Part shown: positions 23,421 through 31,371 of the stretch, piece after piece
How positions within the stretch are numbered: position 1 is the first letter of the stretch
Layout: each line of letters begins with the position of its first letter
From: a bacterium
GTDB taxonomy: Bacteria > KSB1 > UBA2214
Direction of reading: 5' to 3'
NCBI GenBank assembly: GCA_029560815.1
Contig: JAKQKF010000186.1
Span: 1 to 37,024, forward strand
DNA length: 37,024 bases
Program-made: the position numbers and the translations under genes
Notes under the pieces: generated by a model
Databases searched by the model: none
What the model was told of the DNA's origin: nothing
The model's input: only the letters and a program-made list of their open reading frames with translations

Positions 23421-23454
23421 AAAAAAGGCTGCCTCTTGCGAGGCAGCCTTTTTT
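23421..23454. terminator. Bidirectional intrinsic terminator
   Basis: AAAAAAGGCTGCCTC pairs with GAGGCAGCCTTTTTT across a 4-nt TTGC loop, a 15-bp stem with A and T runs on both sides. It ends the OPT gene on the plus strand and the HEAT-repeat gene on the minus strand. Confidence 0.95.
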
Positions 23455-23498
23455 GCTGCTCATGCACGGTCGATGTGAGATCCATCGATGTGTCTCCC

Positions 23499-23921
23499 CT
23501 ATTTGACGGCCAGGCTCTTTTCCATCCCGTTCTCCTTCTCCAGTTCGTCGGCGAGCGAATTCAGAACATGACGGACAGTCTTGTTATTATCCTTTCTGGC
23601 TTGATCCCTCATTTCAGCGATGGCCGAAGGGACTTTGGTCTTGGCCAGGGCCTGGGCGGCGATCATACGCACTCCCGGCACCTCATCGGTTTTCATCAGA
23701 TCGACAAGCACATCAGCCGCCTCCTTGCAGCAGTTTTCCCCCACCAGTTCGACGATGGCTGCGCGGATGTGGATTTTCTGATGCTTGACATAGGGCAAAA
23801 GTTTCATAGCCGCTTCTTTGTCGACCGGCTTCTGATCCAGCGGGTTACCCTCAGCAGCAGCCAAAGGAGCTGCCGCGATCAGAGCCACCGCCAGAATCCT
23901 CACAAACAGATGGCGTTTCAT
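23499..23921 (-). CDS. Secreted HEAT-repeat protein under sigma-54 control
   Basis: The 140-aa product starts at the ATG at 23921, with GGGAGGAACACC upstream. Residues 1-23 are a signal peptide (MKRHLFVRILAVALIAAAPLAAAEG). The mature part consists of short paired helices (RAAIVELVGE, AADVLVDLMK, GVRMIAAQALAKTK, TVRHVLNSLADELEK) typical of HEAT/PBS-type repeats that bind other proteins. It is probably periplasmic. A near-consensus sigma-54 promoter lies 73-89 nt upstream, and the next gene upstream encodes a sigma-54 activator, so its expression is probably conditional. The binding partner is unknown. Confidence 0.85.
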   Translation of the reverse strand: MKRHLFVRILAVALIAAAPLAAAEGNPLDQKPVDKEAAMKLLPYVKHQKIHIRAAIVELVGENCCKEAADVLVDLMKTDEVPGVRMIAAQALAKTKVPSAIAEMRDQARKDNNKTVRHVLNSLADELEKENGMEKSLAVK

Positions 23922-23993
23922 GGTGTTCCTCCCTTCATGCAAATAAATTCCTGCCGCACAACTGATATCTCCTGCGGCCTTCACTGCAGGACT

Positions 23994-24010
23994 ATGCAAG
24001 GAGGATGCCA
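23994..24010 (-). promoter_or_regulatory. Sigma-54 (-24/-12) promoter of the HEAT-repeat gene
   Basis: On the minus strand TGGCAT-CCTCC-TTGCAT matches the consensus TGGCAC-N5-TTGCA at all invariant positions. It points at the ATG at 23921, leaving a leader of about 60 nt. Confidence 0.85.
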
Positions 24011-24094
24011 GAAACTGAATGCAAGCGAATTTCCTAAGTATTTGTATTTATTAGACCATTATTTAGGGTCCGGATGAGAGATCCCCTCCCGGCC

Positions 24095-24127
24095 GGTACA
24101 ATTCCCCCGGGTGGAACCTTTGGTACC
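24095..24127. promoter_or_regulatory. Possible upstream activator-binding dyad
   Basis: GGTAC (24095-24099) and GTACC (24123-24127) flank TTCC...GGAA around a CCCGGG core. The dyad is imperfect, because the arms do not share exactly one centre. It lies about 100-130 bp upstream of the sigma-54 promoter, the usual distance for an activator site. Confidence 0.3.
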
Positions 24128-24177
24128 AGTCTTTTTGGCCGGGCTGGCCTGCGGGACGAAACCATCTAAAACAGGGA

Positions 24178-25668
24178 TTATTGGAGGCTGTAGCGGGCGA
24201 TCTTTTCCCGGAGGGTCTTGCGGGCGATGCCGAGGATGCGGGCGGCCGCGCTTTTGTTATGGCCGGTCTCCGCCAGGACAGCAAGAATATGCTCCCGTTC
24301 CCGAGCATCCAGGCTCTGACAGGCCGGAGAAGCGGCCGGGAGGGCGGCGCCTCCCCGGCACGGCAGGGTTGCGATCGCGGCGGCGCCGTTGCCAAGGATG
24401 ACCATGCGCTCGACGATGTTGATCAGCTCGCGGACGTTGCCGGGAAAGGTATAACTTCTCAGCCAGGAGTCGATTTCAGGGTGCAGCCGCCGGTGCGGCA
24501 GCCGGTATTTGGCGGCGAAATGGCGGGCGTAGTACTCCGCCAGCAGTGGGATATCTTCGGGGTGTTCTCGCAAGGGCGGGAGTTCGATTTGCACGACATT
24601 GATGCGGTAAAAGAGGTCCTGACGGAAGGCGCCGGAAGCGATCGCCTGAGGCAGTTCCTTGTTGGTGGCGGAGATCAGGCGGATCCGGCTGTGCAGATCA
24701 TGGTTCCCTCCCACCCGCTGAAAAACGCCATCCTGCAGAAACCGGAGCAGCTTGGCCTGTACCGCCAGGTTCAGATCACCGATCTCATCAAGAAAAAGGC
24801 TGGAGTTATCAGCGTACTCGAATTTGCCCTTTTTCATGGCCAAGGCGCCGGTGAAGGCTCCGCGTTCATGGCCGAAGAGCTCGCTTTCAGCCAGTTGTTC
24901 AGGCAGGGCGGCGCAATTGACAACGACCATATCGCGGCCGGACCGGCGGCTCTGCTGATGAACAGCGCGCGCTACCAGCTCCTTGCCTGTTCCGCTTTCA
25001 CCCGTGATCAGGACTGAGGCATCTGTGGGGGCGATGCACGCGATTTTCTCCTTGATGGCCAGAATCTGGCGCGAGCTGCCGAGCAGGCAGGCACTGCTGC
25101 CGCGGCGCTGGTAGGAGGCCAGTTCGTCCGGAATTCCTTCGCAAGGCCCTCCGGCGGGAGCCGGGGAGGGGCTGGAACTGCTCAGCATAGCGATCAGAAC
25201 GCGCAGGGCGTCGATCTCGTCGCTGCTGTAATCCATGCCGCTCTCTTTCTTGCCAAGGGTGATGACGCAAAGAGTGGCAGGATCCCTGAAAAATGGAATG
25301 CGCAGTTCGCACTCCGGGCAGCGCCCCGGCGTCCGGTTTTCATAGAGGACGAAATACTCCCTTCCTCCTTCATCCGCGAGAGTCAGGAGTTGAGCGCCCG
25401 CTTCCAGACTGGCAGCCAGATTCCCGCTCCGTTCCAGGCGCGGAGCTTTGTGGCAGGATCGCAGCGCACCCTGGTGTTCATCGAGAAACAGATCGAGTGT
25501 GCGCAGATCGAAGACGGAGAAAGAAACGGCTGAGCAGGCCAGCAGGCGCGTCAGGCAGCGCATCACCGCCGCGGCGGTGGCGGTCAGATCCGCAGCAGCG
25601 CAGATCTCCTCCGCAGCATCCGCCAGTCCGGCGACCAAAGCGCTATTCTTGCATATTGGGCTCTCCAC
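24178..25668 (-). CDS. Sigma-54-dependent transcriptional activator with N-terminal GAF-like domain
   Basis: The 496-aa product has three parts. Residues about 15-165 look like a GAF-type sensor ([43 protein letters not shown]). Residues about 195-425 are the AAA+ domain with Walker A GESGTGKE (223-230), sigma-54 contact loop GAFTGA (270-275), SLFLDEIGD and [12 protein letters not shown]. The C-terminal Fis-type helix-turn-helix is [20 protein letters not shown]. The frame starts with GTG at 25668 without a good ribosome-binding site, so the true start is uncertain. It follows the aminotransferase gene by 38 nt and may be in the cutA operon. Its most obvious target is the sigma-54 promoter at 23994-24010, just downstream. 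Confidence 0.93.
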   Translation of the reverse strand: MESPICKNSALVAGLADAAEEICAAADLTATAAAVMRCLTRLLACSAVSFSVFDLRTLDLFLDEHQGALRSCHKAPRLERSGNLAASLEAGAQLLTLADEGGREYFVLYENRTPGRCPECELRIPFFRDPATLCVITLGKKESGMDYSSDEIDALRVLIAMLSSSSPSPAPAGGPCEGIPDELASYQRRGSSACLLGSSRQILAIKEKIACIAPTDASVLITGESGTGKELVARAVHQQSRRSGRDMVVVNCAALPEQLAESELFGHERGAFTGALAMKKGKFEYADNSSLFLDEIGDLNLAVQAKLLRFLQDGVFQRVGGNHDLHSRIRLISATNKELPQAIASGAFRQDLFYRINVVQIELPPLREHPEDIPLLAEYYARHFAAKYRLPHRRLHPEIDSWLRSYTFPGNVRELINIVERMVILGNGAAAIATLPCRGGAALPAASPACQSLDAREREHILAVLAETGHNKSAAARILGIARKTLREKIARYSLQ

Positions 25669-25706
25669 ACTCTGCTATACTGTCCGGAGCGCCAAAATGT
25701 TTCTTT

Positions 25707-26813
25707 TCAGGCGAGGCGCTGCAATATTTCCATGCCGCGCACCAGAACATCGTCGGCGACGGCGAAAGAGATGCGAAAGTGGGTGTCCCGCCGGGAAAAA
25801 TCCTTGCCGGGGATGATCAGGACGCCGGCATCCCGCGCCCGCTCAAAAAAAGCAGTCGCGTTGCCGTCCGGAGCCTTGGGAAAAAGATAGAAACTGCCGC
25901 GCGATTTGTGCAGATCGTAACGGGGGGAGAGCATATCGTAGCAGAGATCGCGCTTGCGCCGGTAATTGCCGCGCTGCTCGCTGTAATCGACCTCAAAGGC
26001 TCGCAGGGCGGTATATTGGGCGACCGAGTTGGTGCTGGCATAGGCGTACTGCTGGAGCATGGCCATACGGTCGATCACCACGGCCGGACCGGAGACGTAG
26101 CCGAGACGCCAGCCCGTCATGGCGGCGCTCTTGGAGAAACTGTTGACGAGGATGGCGTCGTCGGTCAGATGGCCGAGGCTGGTATAATCGCCCTCGTAGA
26201 TGAAAGGGGTGTACACCTCGTCGGAGATGATATAAAAGCCGTGCCGGTCGGCGAGGGCGACGATCTTTTCCAGTTCATCGCGCGTATAGATCGCTCCGGT
26301 CGGATTGTTGGGGCTGTTGAGGATGAGGGCGCGGGTACGTTCGGTGATGAGCGGCTCCACCGCGCTGGCCTTGATCTGGAAATCGGGATAGGTGTCGACG
26401 CCCACGGGAGTGCCGCCGGCCATATAGACGATGTTGCGGTAGGCGACGAAATAGGGATCGGGGACGATCACCTCATCCCCATTGTCGACCAGGGCCTGAA
26501 TGCTCAGCAGGAGGCCGCCGGTGGCCCCGGCGGTGACAAAGAGATCATCGAAACGGATCCCCTCCGCGGTGAGCTGATCGGCGATGAGCTGGCGCAGCTG
26601 CGGGATGCCGCGCGTCGGAGTGTAGCGGTTGTGACCGGCAAGGATCGCCTTGATCCCCTGCTCCTTGAGAAACATCGGCATGTCAAAGTCGGGTTCGCCG
26701 ATCGACAGGTTGATATATTCCGGATGGGCATTGGCGATCTCGAACACCTTGCGGATGCCCGAGGGTTCCAGATTGGCGACGCGCGTCGCCAGGGCGTGTT
26801 TGGTCCGTTTCAT
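25707..26813 (-). CDS. Class I/II pyridoxal-phosphate aminotransferase
   Basis: The 368-aa product starts at the ATG at 26813 with AGGA 8 nt upstream. It has the fold-type I aminotransferase motifs: INLSIGEPDFDMP, RYTPTRGIPQLRQ, TAGATGGLLL, NSPNNPTG (166-173), ISDEVYTPFIY (PLP-contacting Asp198 and Tyr201) and the catalytic Lys in NSFSKSAAMTGWRLGY (K228). It ends with FRISFAVADD, which holds the carboxylate-binding Arg. It resembles aspartate/aromatic or alanine-type aminotransferases; the amino-acid specificity cannot be read. It follows cutA by 9 nt on the same strand, so the two form an operon. Confidence 0.93.
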   Translation of the reverse strand: MKRTKHALATRVANLEPSGIRKVFEIANAHPEYINLSIGEPDFDMPMFLKEQGIKAILAGHNRYTPTRGIPQLRQLIADQLTAEGIRFDDLFVTAGATGGLLLSIQALVDNGDEVIVPDPYFVAYRNIVYMAGGTPVGVDTYPDFQIKASAVEPLITERTRALILNSPNNPTGAIYTRDELEKIVALADRHGFYIISDEVYTPFIYEGDYTSLGHLTDDAILVNSFSKSAAMTGWRLGYVSGPAVVIDRMAMLQQYAYASTNSVAQYTALRAFEVDYSEQRGNYRRKRDLCYDMLSPRYDLHKSRGSFYLFPKAPDGNATAFFERARDAGVLIIPGKDFSRRDTHFRISFAVADDVLVRGMEILQRLA

Positions 26814-26822
26814 GAGTTCATC

Positions 26823-27158
26823 CTAATTGTCGAATTCCGTGAAACGCGTCTCCTCCATCATCCAATCCAGATACTCCCTGGAGCCGTCCACGACGGGGAG
26901 GGCGAGGATTTCCGGAACCTCATAGGTGTGATGGGTCTGAATCCATTCGACCAGATCCTTGAAATAACGCTTGCGGCACTTTACCTGCAGCACCACCTCC
27001 CCGGCGTGCTCGATCTTGCCTCGCCAGTGGAAGAGAGAATGGACCCCGGGGATGATGTTCGCACAGGCGATCAGCCGCACCTTGAGCAGTTTTTCAGCCA
27101 GCTCTTCGGCCTCCCCGAGAGTAGAGCAGGTGGTCATCACCAGAAGAAAAGATTCCAT
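26823..27158 (-). CDS. cutA: Divalent-cation tolerance protein CutA
   Basis: The 111-aa product matches the CutA1 family throughout: LLVMTTCSTLGEAEELAEKLL, RLIACANIIPGVHSLFHWRGKI, EVVLQVKC, THHTYEVPEILALPVVDG and a C-terminal YLDWMMEET. CutA forms a PII-like trimer and is linked to copper and other divalent-cation tolerance, although its exact role is debated. It has a TATAAT box upstream (27203-27208) and heads an operon with the aminotransferase gene. Confidence 0.96.
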   Translation of the reverse strand: MESFLLVMTTCSTLGEAEELAEKLLKVRLIACANIIPGVHSLFHWRGKIEHAGEVVLQVKCRKRYFKDLVEWIQTHHTYEVPEILALPVVDGSREYLDWMMEETRFTEFDN

Positions 27159-27202
27159 ACGACCCCGCTAAAATTGTTTGATTAGAAACTTCTGTACTGT
27201 AC

Positions 27203-27208
27203 ATTATA
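27203..27208 (-). promoter_or_regulatory. -10 box upstream of cutA
   Basis: A perfect TATAAT on the minus strand, 45-50 nt before the cutA ATG. No convincing -35 box is seen at 16-18 bp. Confidence 0.45.
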
Positions 27209-27341
27209 GCGCCGGCCGACGCCGAGGAACTTTAGCCCCGCGCTGGCGTATCAACAAGACAATTCACTGCCAGATCAGCGGCCGCCGGCGCGCTCTCCCT
27301 TATCAAGCAGTCAATCGAGTTCCCGTTATGGTTTATGGTCT

Positions 27342-28388
27342 ATGAATTCAAATTACCTGCGGCTGGCCACGCTCATCTCCCTGCTGTTTCATCTCGGTCT
27401 GGGCCTCTTTTTTTACCTGTGGCATTTTGAGCAAACCGCGCTGCCCTCCGAAGAGGTGGCCGATGTGGCCTTTATCGAACTGCCCGAACCCATCATCGCC
27501 GAGCCCGTTCTCCCTGAATCCGCCGAGACCGGCGAGGCCCTGGTCACAGAGCGCCCTGCTCCCGGCCCGGTTGCGGAAACCCCCATCCTGATACCGGAAC
27601 TGCCGCTCACGACTGCGGCCGGGGAGGAGACCATCGTCTGGCCCGCTCATCTGGACAGCCTCCTGGCGATGGCGGACAGCGTCGCACGCACCCGGCAGCT
27701 GAGTGCCAACTCTGTGCCCGAGTTTTACCCTGTCCCCATCCCCCTTGTCCCTTACCGGGAGGAACGCAAAAAAAGACCGACCCTCTTCCCCCTTGAAAGG
27801 CTGTCGGGTCAGCCCGGGGCCTATCCGGACCGGGCCGCGGAGGAGCAGTACCGCCGCGGAACCGGGGGCTACCAGCAGCCTATCGATCTCATGGCCCTGG
27901 CCGCAAAAGGAGTTCAGGCCCTGGAAAAGGCCATCGGCAAGGACAAGATCCCACCCCCACCCCGCCTCCGCAGAGTGCCGACCCGGGAGGAGCTGGCAGC
28001 CCTCTGCGTGATCTGGGCCCGCGCAGAACCGACCGAAACCGATATCTACCGGGATCTGGACACGGAGATCAAACTCACCGCAGACGACCTCCATTCCGTT
28101 CTTGACGGCCTGGTCCGTCAGGGGCTGCTCGAGCAGGAGATCGTCTCACCCCGGCAGGAGTTCACCTTCATGACACCGCTGGGCGGAAAGGGAGTGGAGA
28201 TGAAACGGCTCAACCTCCTCAATCGCGAATACCGCTATCGCAGCCGTATCGACCAGGAGCATATGATGCGTTTCCTCCAGGCCGCGCACTATTACGTCAG
28301 CGCCACCTCGCGTCCGGACAGCGCCGCCCTCACCAGCCAGATCCGCGGTCATATTCAGCAGCTGCTCATGACCACCCCCCAGCCTTGA
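27342..28388 (+). CDS. TonB-like membrane-anchored protein with winged-helix-like C-terminus
   Basis: The 348-aa product has a single N-terminal membrane helix (residues about 8-27, LATLISLLFHLGLGLFFYLW) followed by a Pro/Glu-rich stretch (40-100, IELPEPIIAEPVLPES), the layout of TonB or TolA-type energy-transducing proteins. The C-terminal part differs: residues about 214-280 (TREELAALCVIWARAEPTET, LHSVLDGLVRQGLLEQE, RQEFTFM) look like a winged helix of the BlaI/PadR kind rather than a TonB domain. After this comes a helical tail (RIDQEHMMRFLQAAHYY). No ribosome-binding site is visible before the ATG at 27342. Fusion of a membrane anchor to a DNA-binding-like fold is unusual. It ends 11 nt from the convergent SDR gene. 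Confidence 0.75.
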   Translation: MNSNYLRLATLISLLFHLGLGLFFYLWHFEQTALPSEEVADVAFIELPEPIIAEPVLPESAETGEALVTERPAPGPVAETPILIPELPLTTAAGEETIVWPAHLDSLLAMADSVARTRQLSANSVPEFYPVPIPLVPYREERKKRPTLFPLERLSGQPGAYPDRAAEEQYRRGTGGYQQPIDLMALAAKGVQALEKAIGKDKIPPPPRLRRVPTREELAALCVIWARAEPTETDIYRDLDTEIKLTADDLHSVLDGLVRQGLLEQEIVSPRQEFTFMTPLGGKGVEMKRLNLLNREYRYRSRIDQEHMMRFLQAAHYYVSATSRPDSAALTSQIRGHIQQLLMTTPQP

Positions 28389-28399
28389 CCACCGCAGCG

Positions 28400-29380
28400 T
28401 TATAGCCAGCCCATCTTTTTATACCAGGCGGCTGCCGCTGTCATTCCCGCCTCGAGAGTGATCCGCGGCCTGAAGCCCAGTTCGGCGCGGGCGCGCCCGT
28501 TGCTGCAGACCCAGCCCGGCTGAAGCATCTCCGCCACCTTGTCGGCGTTGAGCAGGGCGGGCTTGCCGGTGATGCTGCTGCCCAGACCGCTCACCCAGGC
28601 GACCGGCTTGAGAGCCAGGACCGGCACATGCACCACCAGCGGCTTTTTTTGCAGGGCCGCCGCGATGATCGAACCGATGGTGCGCCAGTCGCTCGCCTCG
28701 TCGGCGCTGAGAAAATAGACCCGGCCCCGTGCCTGTTCCGACTCGCCGGCGAGGATCATCCCCTCCACCAGGTCATCAACATGGACAAGACTGATCTTCA
28801 TCCGCCCATCCCCGAGCAGCAGCAAAAGACCCCGCGCGACGGATTTGAAATAGACATAGATGTCGCGGTCACGCGGGCCATAGACCGAAGGGGGGCGAAC
28901 GATGGTCGCGAAACGATCGCGGGCATACTCCAGCACTGCCGCTTCGGCGTGGAGCTTGGCGCGCCCGTAGAGGGAGATCGGCCGGGGCGGATCCTCTTCG
29001 GTCAGGGCGCGACCGGATGCGCTGGGGCCGGCGGCCGCCTGGCTGGAGACAAAGATGAAGCGCTGTTCCTCTCTTCCCGAGCTTTTGCACGCCGCCAGCA
29101 GCTTCACCGTCGCTTCATAGTTGCCCCTGAGGTAGCCGGCCTCGTCGCGCGCCTTGGTGACGCCGGCCAGATGATAGACGCGCTCCGCATCGGCGACAGC
29201 GCCACCCAGATCGCGCGCACTGTTCAGATCAGCATAGACATACTCGACCGGCAGATTCCCGAGCCAGGTCAGATCGCTGCTACGGCGAACCAGACAGCGG
29301 ACACTGTGGCCATCCCGGAGCAGCCGTTCCACCAGGGTACTGCCGATAAAGCCATTGCTTCCAGTAACCAGAATTTTCAT
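28400..29380 (-). CDS. Extended SDR NAD(P)-dependent epimerase/reductase
   Basis: The 326-aa product has the extended short-chain dehydrogenase features: nucleotide-binding GSNGFIG (7-13), VYHLAGVTKA, the catalytic Ser in FVSSQAAAG (S112/S113) and YGRAK (Y138, K142), then RPPSVYGPRD and VHVDDLVEGM. The C-terminal half is the substrate domain, with specificity not apparent. It is divergent from the serine-palmitoyltransferase-like gene across a shared 347-bp region. In several sphingolipid-making bacteria an SDR of this class (CerR) reduces 3-ketoceramide. That role is possible here, but sugar-nucleotide or sterol-type reduction is an alternative. Confidence 0.88.
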   Translation of the reverse strand: MKILVTGSNGFIGSTLVERLLRDGHSVRCLVRRSSDLTWLGNLPVEYVYADLNSARDLGGAVADAERVYHLAGVTKARDEAGYLRGNYEATVKLLAACKSSGREEQRFIFVSSQAAAGPSASGRALTEEDPPRPISLYGRAKLHAEAAVLEYARDRFATIVRPPSVYGPRDRDIYVYFKSVARGLLLLLGDGRMKISLVHVDDLVEGMILAGESEQARGRVYFLSADEASDWRTIGSIIAAALQKKPLVVHVPVLALKPVAWVSGLGSSITGKPALLNADKVAEMLQPGWVCSNGRARAELGFRPRITLEAGMTAAAAWYKKMGWL

Positions 29381-29410
29381 CGCTCTTGTCCACCCTTTCC
29401 ATGAAGAGCT

Positions 29411-29439
29411 AAATTACATCATTCCTGTGCCAATTTCAA
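29411..29439 (-). promoter_or_regulatory. Sigma-70-type promoter for the SDR gene
   Basis: On the minus strand TTGAAA (29439-29434), 17-bp spacer, TAATTT (29416-29411), 31 nt before the ATG at 29380. Confidence 0.65.
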
Positions 29440-29537
29440 GCAAAAGCAGCGTCCTCTTCCCCCTCGCTGCGGCCGGAGTCACTTCTCACCGCAGGCCGGC
29501 TTCCGCCGCATTGTATTGTACTAACGATAGTTTAAAC

Positions 29538-29566
29538 TTGACTTTGAGGCCGTCATTGGCTATATT
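29538..29566 (+). promoter_or_regulatory. Sigma-70-type promoter for the SPT-like gene
   Basis: TTGACT (29538-29543), 17-bp spacer, TATATT (29561-29566). Confidence 0.75.
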
Positions 29567-29584
29567 TTATCCTGATATATCACT

Positions 29585-29598
29585 CGATTGTGCAATCG
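29585..29598. promoter_or_regulatory. Dyad CGATTG-TG-CAATCG near the SPT-like transcription start
   Basis: Perfect 6-bp arms with a 2-bp spacer, 19-32 bp after the -10 box. The position suits a repressor operator, but the short arms could arise by chance. Confidence 0.3.
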
Positions 29599-29727
29599 TT
29601 TTCCATATCTTCTTGACTGCGGGCCAAAGCCCACCTTTTATTCATCATTTACGCCAGATATATAGTTCAAGACCCGGAAACGGGCCCAGGGCCATTCAGC
29701 TTTCAGCCTTTTCATGGAGGCACCCCA

Positions 29728-30921
29728 TTGGCAGACTTGTTCGATAAGTGCAAATCCGCGACTGTTTCGACCCGCGCGCGCGAGGCCATGGAACAGGGCT
29801 GGTATCCCTATTTTAAAGCGATAGATTCCGGTGCCGATACCGAGGTCATGATCAAAGGCCACCGCCTGATCATGATCGGCTCCAACAATTACCTGGGACT
29901 CACCCAGGATCCGCGCGTTAAAGCCGCTTCCATCGCGGCGATCGAAAACTTTGGCTCGGGCTGCACCGGCTCGCGCTTCCTCAATGGCACTCTCGCCCTG
30001 CATGAAGAGCTGGAGGCCCGCCTCGCTGATTTTATGAAAAAAGAGGCGGTGCTGATCTTCTCGACCGGTTTCACCACCAATCAGGGCACCATCTCCTCCG
30101 TCGTCGGCCGCAAGGACCTGGTAGTCGGCGACGCTGAAAACCATGCCAGCATCGTCGATGGCACCCGCCTCGCCTTTGGCCAGGCCTACAAGTATCGCCA
30201 CAACGACATGGCCGACCTTGACCGCGTCCTCACCAACAACAAGAAAAATCACGGCGCACTGGTCGTCAGCGACGGAGTTTTCAGCATGGGCGGCGATATT
30301 GTCGACCTGCCGAACATGGTCAAAGTGGCCCGGAAACACGGCGTACGCATCATGATCGATGACGCCCACTCGCTCGGTGTACTCGGCGCGCACGGCCGCG
30401 GCACCGCTGAGCATTATGGCCTTGAGAATGAGGTCGACCTGGTCATGGGCACCTTCAGCAAATCTTTCGCGTCGATCGGCGGCTTCATCGCGGGACCGGA
30501 GGAGGTCGTTCACTTTATCAAACACACCTCTCGCGCCCTGATTTTCCAGGCCAGCCCGCCGCCCGCTGCGGTGGCCGCGGTGATCGCCGCGCTGGATATT
30601 CTTATCAGCGAGCCCGAACGCCGGGAACGGCTCTGGAAAAACGTCACCAAAATGCGCGAGGGCTATCAGCAGCTCGGCTTCAACACAGGTGTAAGCCAGA
30701 CCCCGATCATCCCTCTCATCATCGGCGATGATGAAAAGACCTTCAATTTCTGGAAAGCGCTTTACGAGGCCGGCATCTTTTCCAATCCCGTCATCAGCCC
30801 GGCGGTCCCGCCCGGCCACTCCCTCATCCGCACCAGCTATATGGCCACCCATACAGATGAAGAGCTGGACAAGGTGCTGGAGATCTGCGGCAAGGTGGGC
30901 AAAAAGCTCGGCATCATCTGA
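29728..30921 (+). CDS. spt: Alpha-oxoamine synthase, serine palmitoyltransferase-like
   Basis: The 397-aa product starts at a TTG (29728) with GGAGG 7 nt upstream; no in-frame ATG fits. It has the alpha-oxoamine synthase features: GSNNYLGLTQDPRV, GSGCTGSRFLNGTLALHEELE, DAENHASIVDG, DDAHSLGVLG (Asp211 and His213 contact PLP) and the Schiff-base Lys in GTFSKSFASIGGFIAG (K245). The GTFSKSF context is that of serine palmitoyltransferases rather than KBL (GTLGKA) or BioF. SPT joins serine and an acyl-CoA or acyl-ACP to make 3-ketosphinganine, the first step of sphingolipid synthesis. The gene is monocistronic with its own promoter and terminator. Amino-acid and acyl-donor specificity need assay. 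Confidence 0.88.
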   Translation: MADLFDKCKSATVSTRAREAMEQGWYPYFKAIDSGADTEVMIKGHRLIMIGSNNYLGLTQDPRVKAASIAAIENFGSGCTGSRFLNGTLALHEELEARLADFMKKEAVLIFSTGFTTNQGTISSVVGRKDLVVGDAENHASIVDGTRLAFGQAYKYRHNDMADLDRVLTNNKKNHGALVVSDGVFSMGGDIVDLPNMVKVARKHGVRIMIDDAHSLGVLGAHGRGTAEHYGLENEVDLVMGTFSKSFASIGGFIAGPEEVVHFIKHTSRALIFQASPPPAAVAAVIAALDILISEPERRERLWKNVTKMREGYQQLGFNTGVSQTPIIPLIIGDDEKTFNFWKALYEAGIFSNPVISPAVPPGHSLIRTSYMATHTDEELDKVLEICGKVGKKLGII

Positions 30922-30956
30922 TCGCAGGCGCTGCGCTCAACCAGTGCGAAACTGCA

Positions 30957-30988
30957 AAAAAAAGGCCACTCTGAGAGTGGCCTTTTTC
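30957..30988. terminator. Bidirectional intrinsic terminator
   Basis: AAAGGCCACTC (30961-30971) pairs with GAGTGGCCTTT (30975-30985) around a 3-nt TGA loop, with A run before and T run after. It serves the SPT-like gene and the convergent minus-strand operon ending at 31033. Confidence 0.95.
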
Positions 30989-31032
30989 ATTTTCATCGGG
31001 AACCGCTCTAAAAACGCAGCGGTCAAGCGGGG

Positions 31033-31371
31033 TCAGTCCAGCCAGTAGAGCATGCGGCCGCAGTTCTCGCAGGTGAAGATCTGTTCATCCTCGCGCCCCT
31101 TGACCCCGATGGAAGTGGGCTGGCGCAGAAAACAGCCGAGGCAGATATCATTTTTCACGGGAACGATCGCCCGTTTGAGCTTGCCGCGCAGCCGCTCGTA
31201 ACGGAACAGCAGGGGTTTGCTGATGCTGGTTGAAAGCTCCTCGCGCGCCTTTTTGAGCTCTGTGTATCCGGTGACGGAAAAGCCGAGCTTTTCCACATCG
31301 CCGACCTCTTCAATCATCAGGTCAATGTCCTGGAGGGAAACCAGGAGTTCCAGATCTTTTTTGATCATCAT
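31033..31371 (-). CDS. Small C4-type zinc-ribbon protein (zf-RING_7/PF02591-like)
   Basis: The 112-aa product has a helical first half (LELLVSLQDIDLMIEEVGD, then YTELKKAREELSTS) and a C-terminal zinc ribbon. Its four Cys lie in ICLGCFLRQ and FTCENCGRMLYW. This is the layout of the PF02591 family, which pairs a coiled-coil hairpin with a zinc ribbon and is implicated in RNA or ribosome-associated roles; it is shorter than the usual ~230 residues. The start overlaps the stop of the PTS EIIA gene (GTGATGATG; ATG at 31371 or 31368), so it is coupled. Last gene of the operon. Confidence 0.82.
   Translation of the reverse strand: MMIKKDLELLVSLQDIDLMIEEVGDVEKLGFSVTGYTELKKAREELSTSISKPLLFRYERLRGKLKRAIVPVKNDICLGCFLRQPTSIGVKGREDEQIFTCENCGRMLYWLD

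Larger units (their letters stand above)
29381..29727. other. Divergent regulatory region between the SDR and SPT-like genes
   Basis: 347 bases with no supported gene. It holds one promoter in each direction (29411-29439 minus and 29538-29566 plus), and a small dyad CGATTG-TG-CAATCG at 29585-29598 just after the expected plus-strand transcription start. The SPT-like mRNA would have a leader of about 150 nt. Confidence 0.7.

Noticed and set aside
25293..27185. 630-codon plus-strand frame opposite the aminotransferase and cutA
   Set aside because: Despite its length it has no family features; the minus strand carries PLP-enzyme and CutA motifs throughout.
29638..30852. 404-codon minus-strand frame opposite the SPT-like gene
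   Set aside because: Antisense shadow; it also runs through the promoter-proximal leader of the SPT-like gene.
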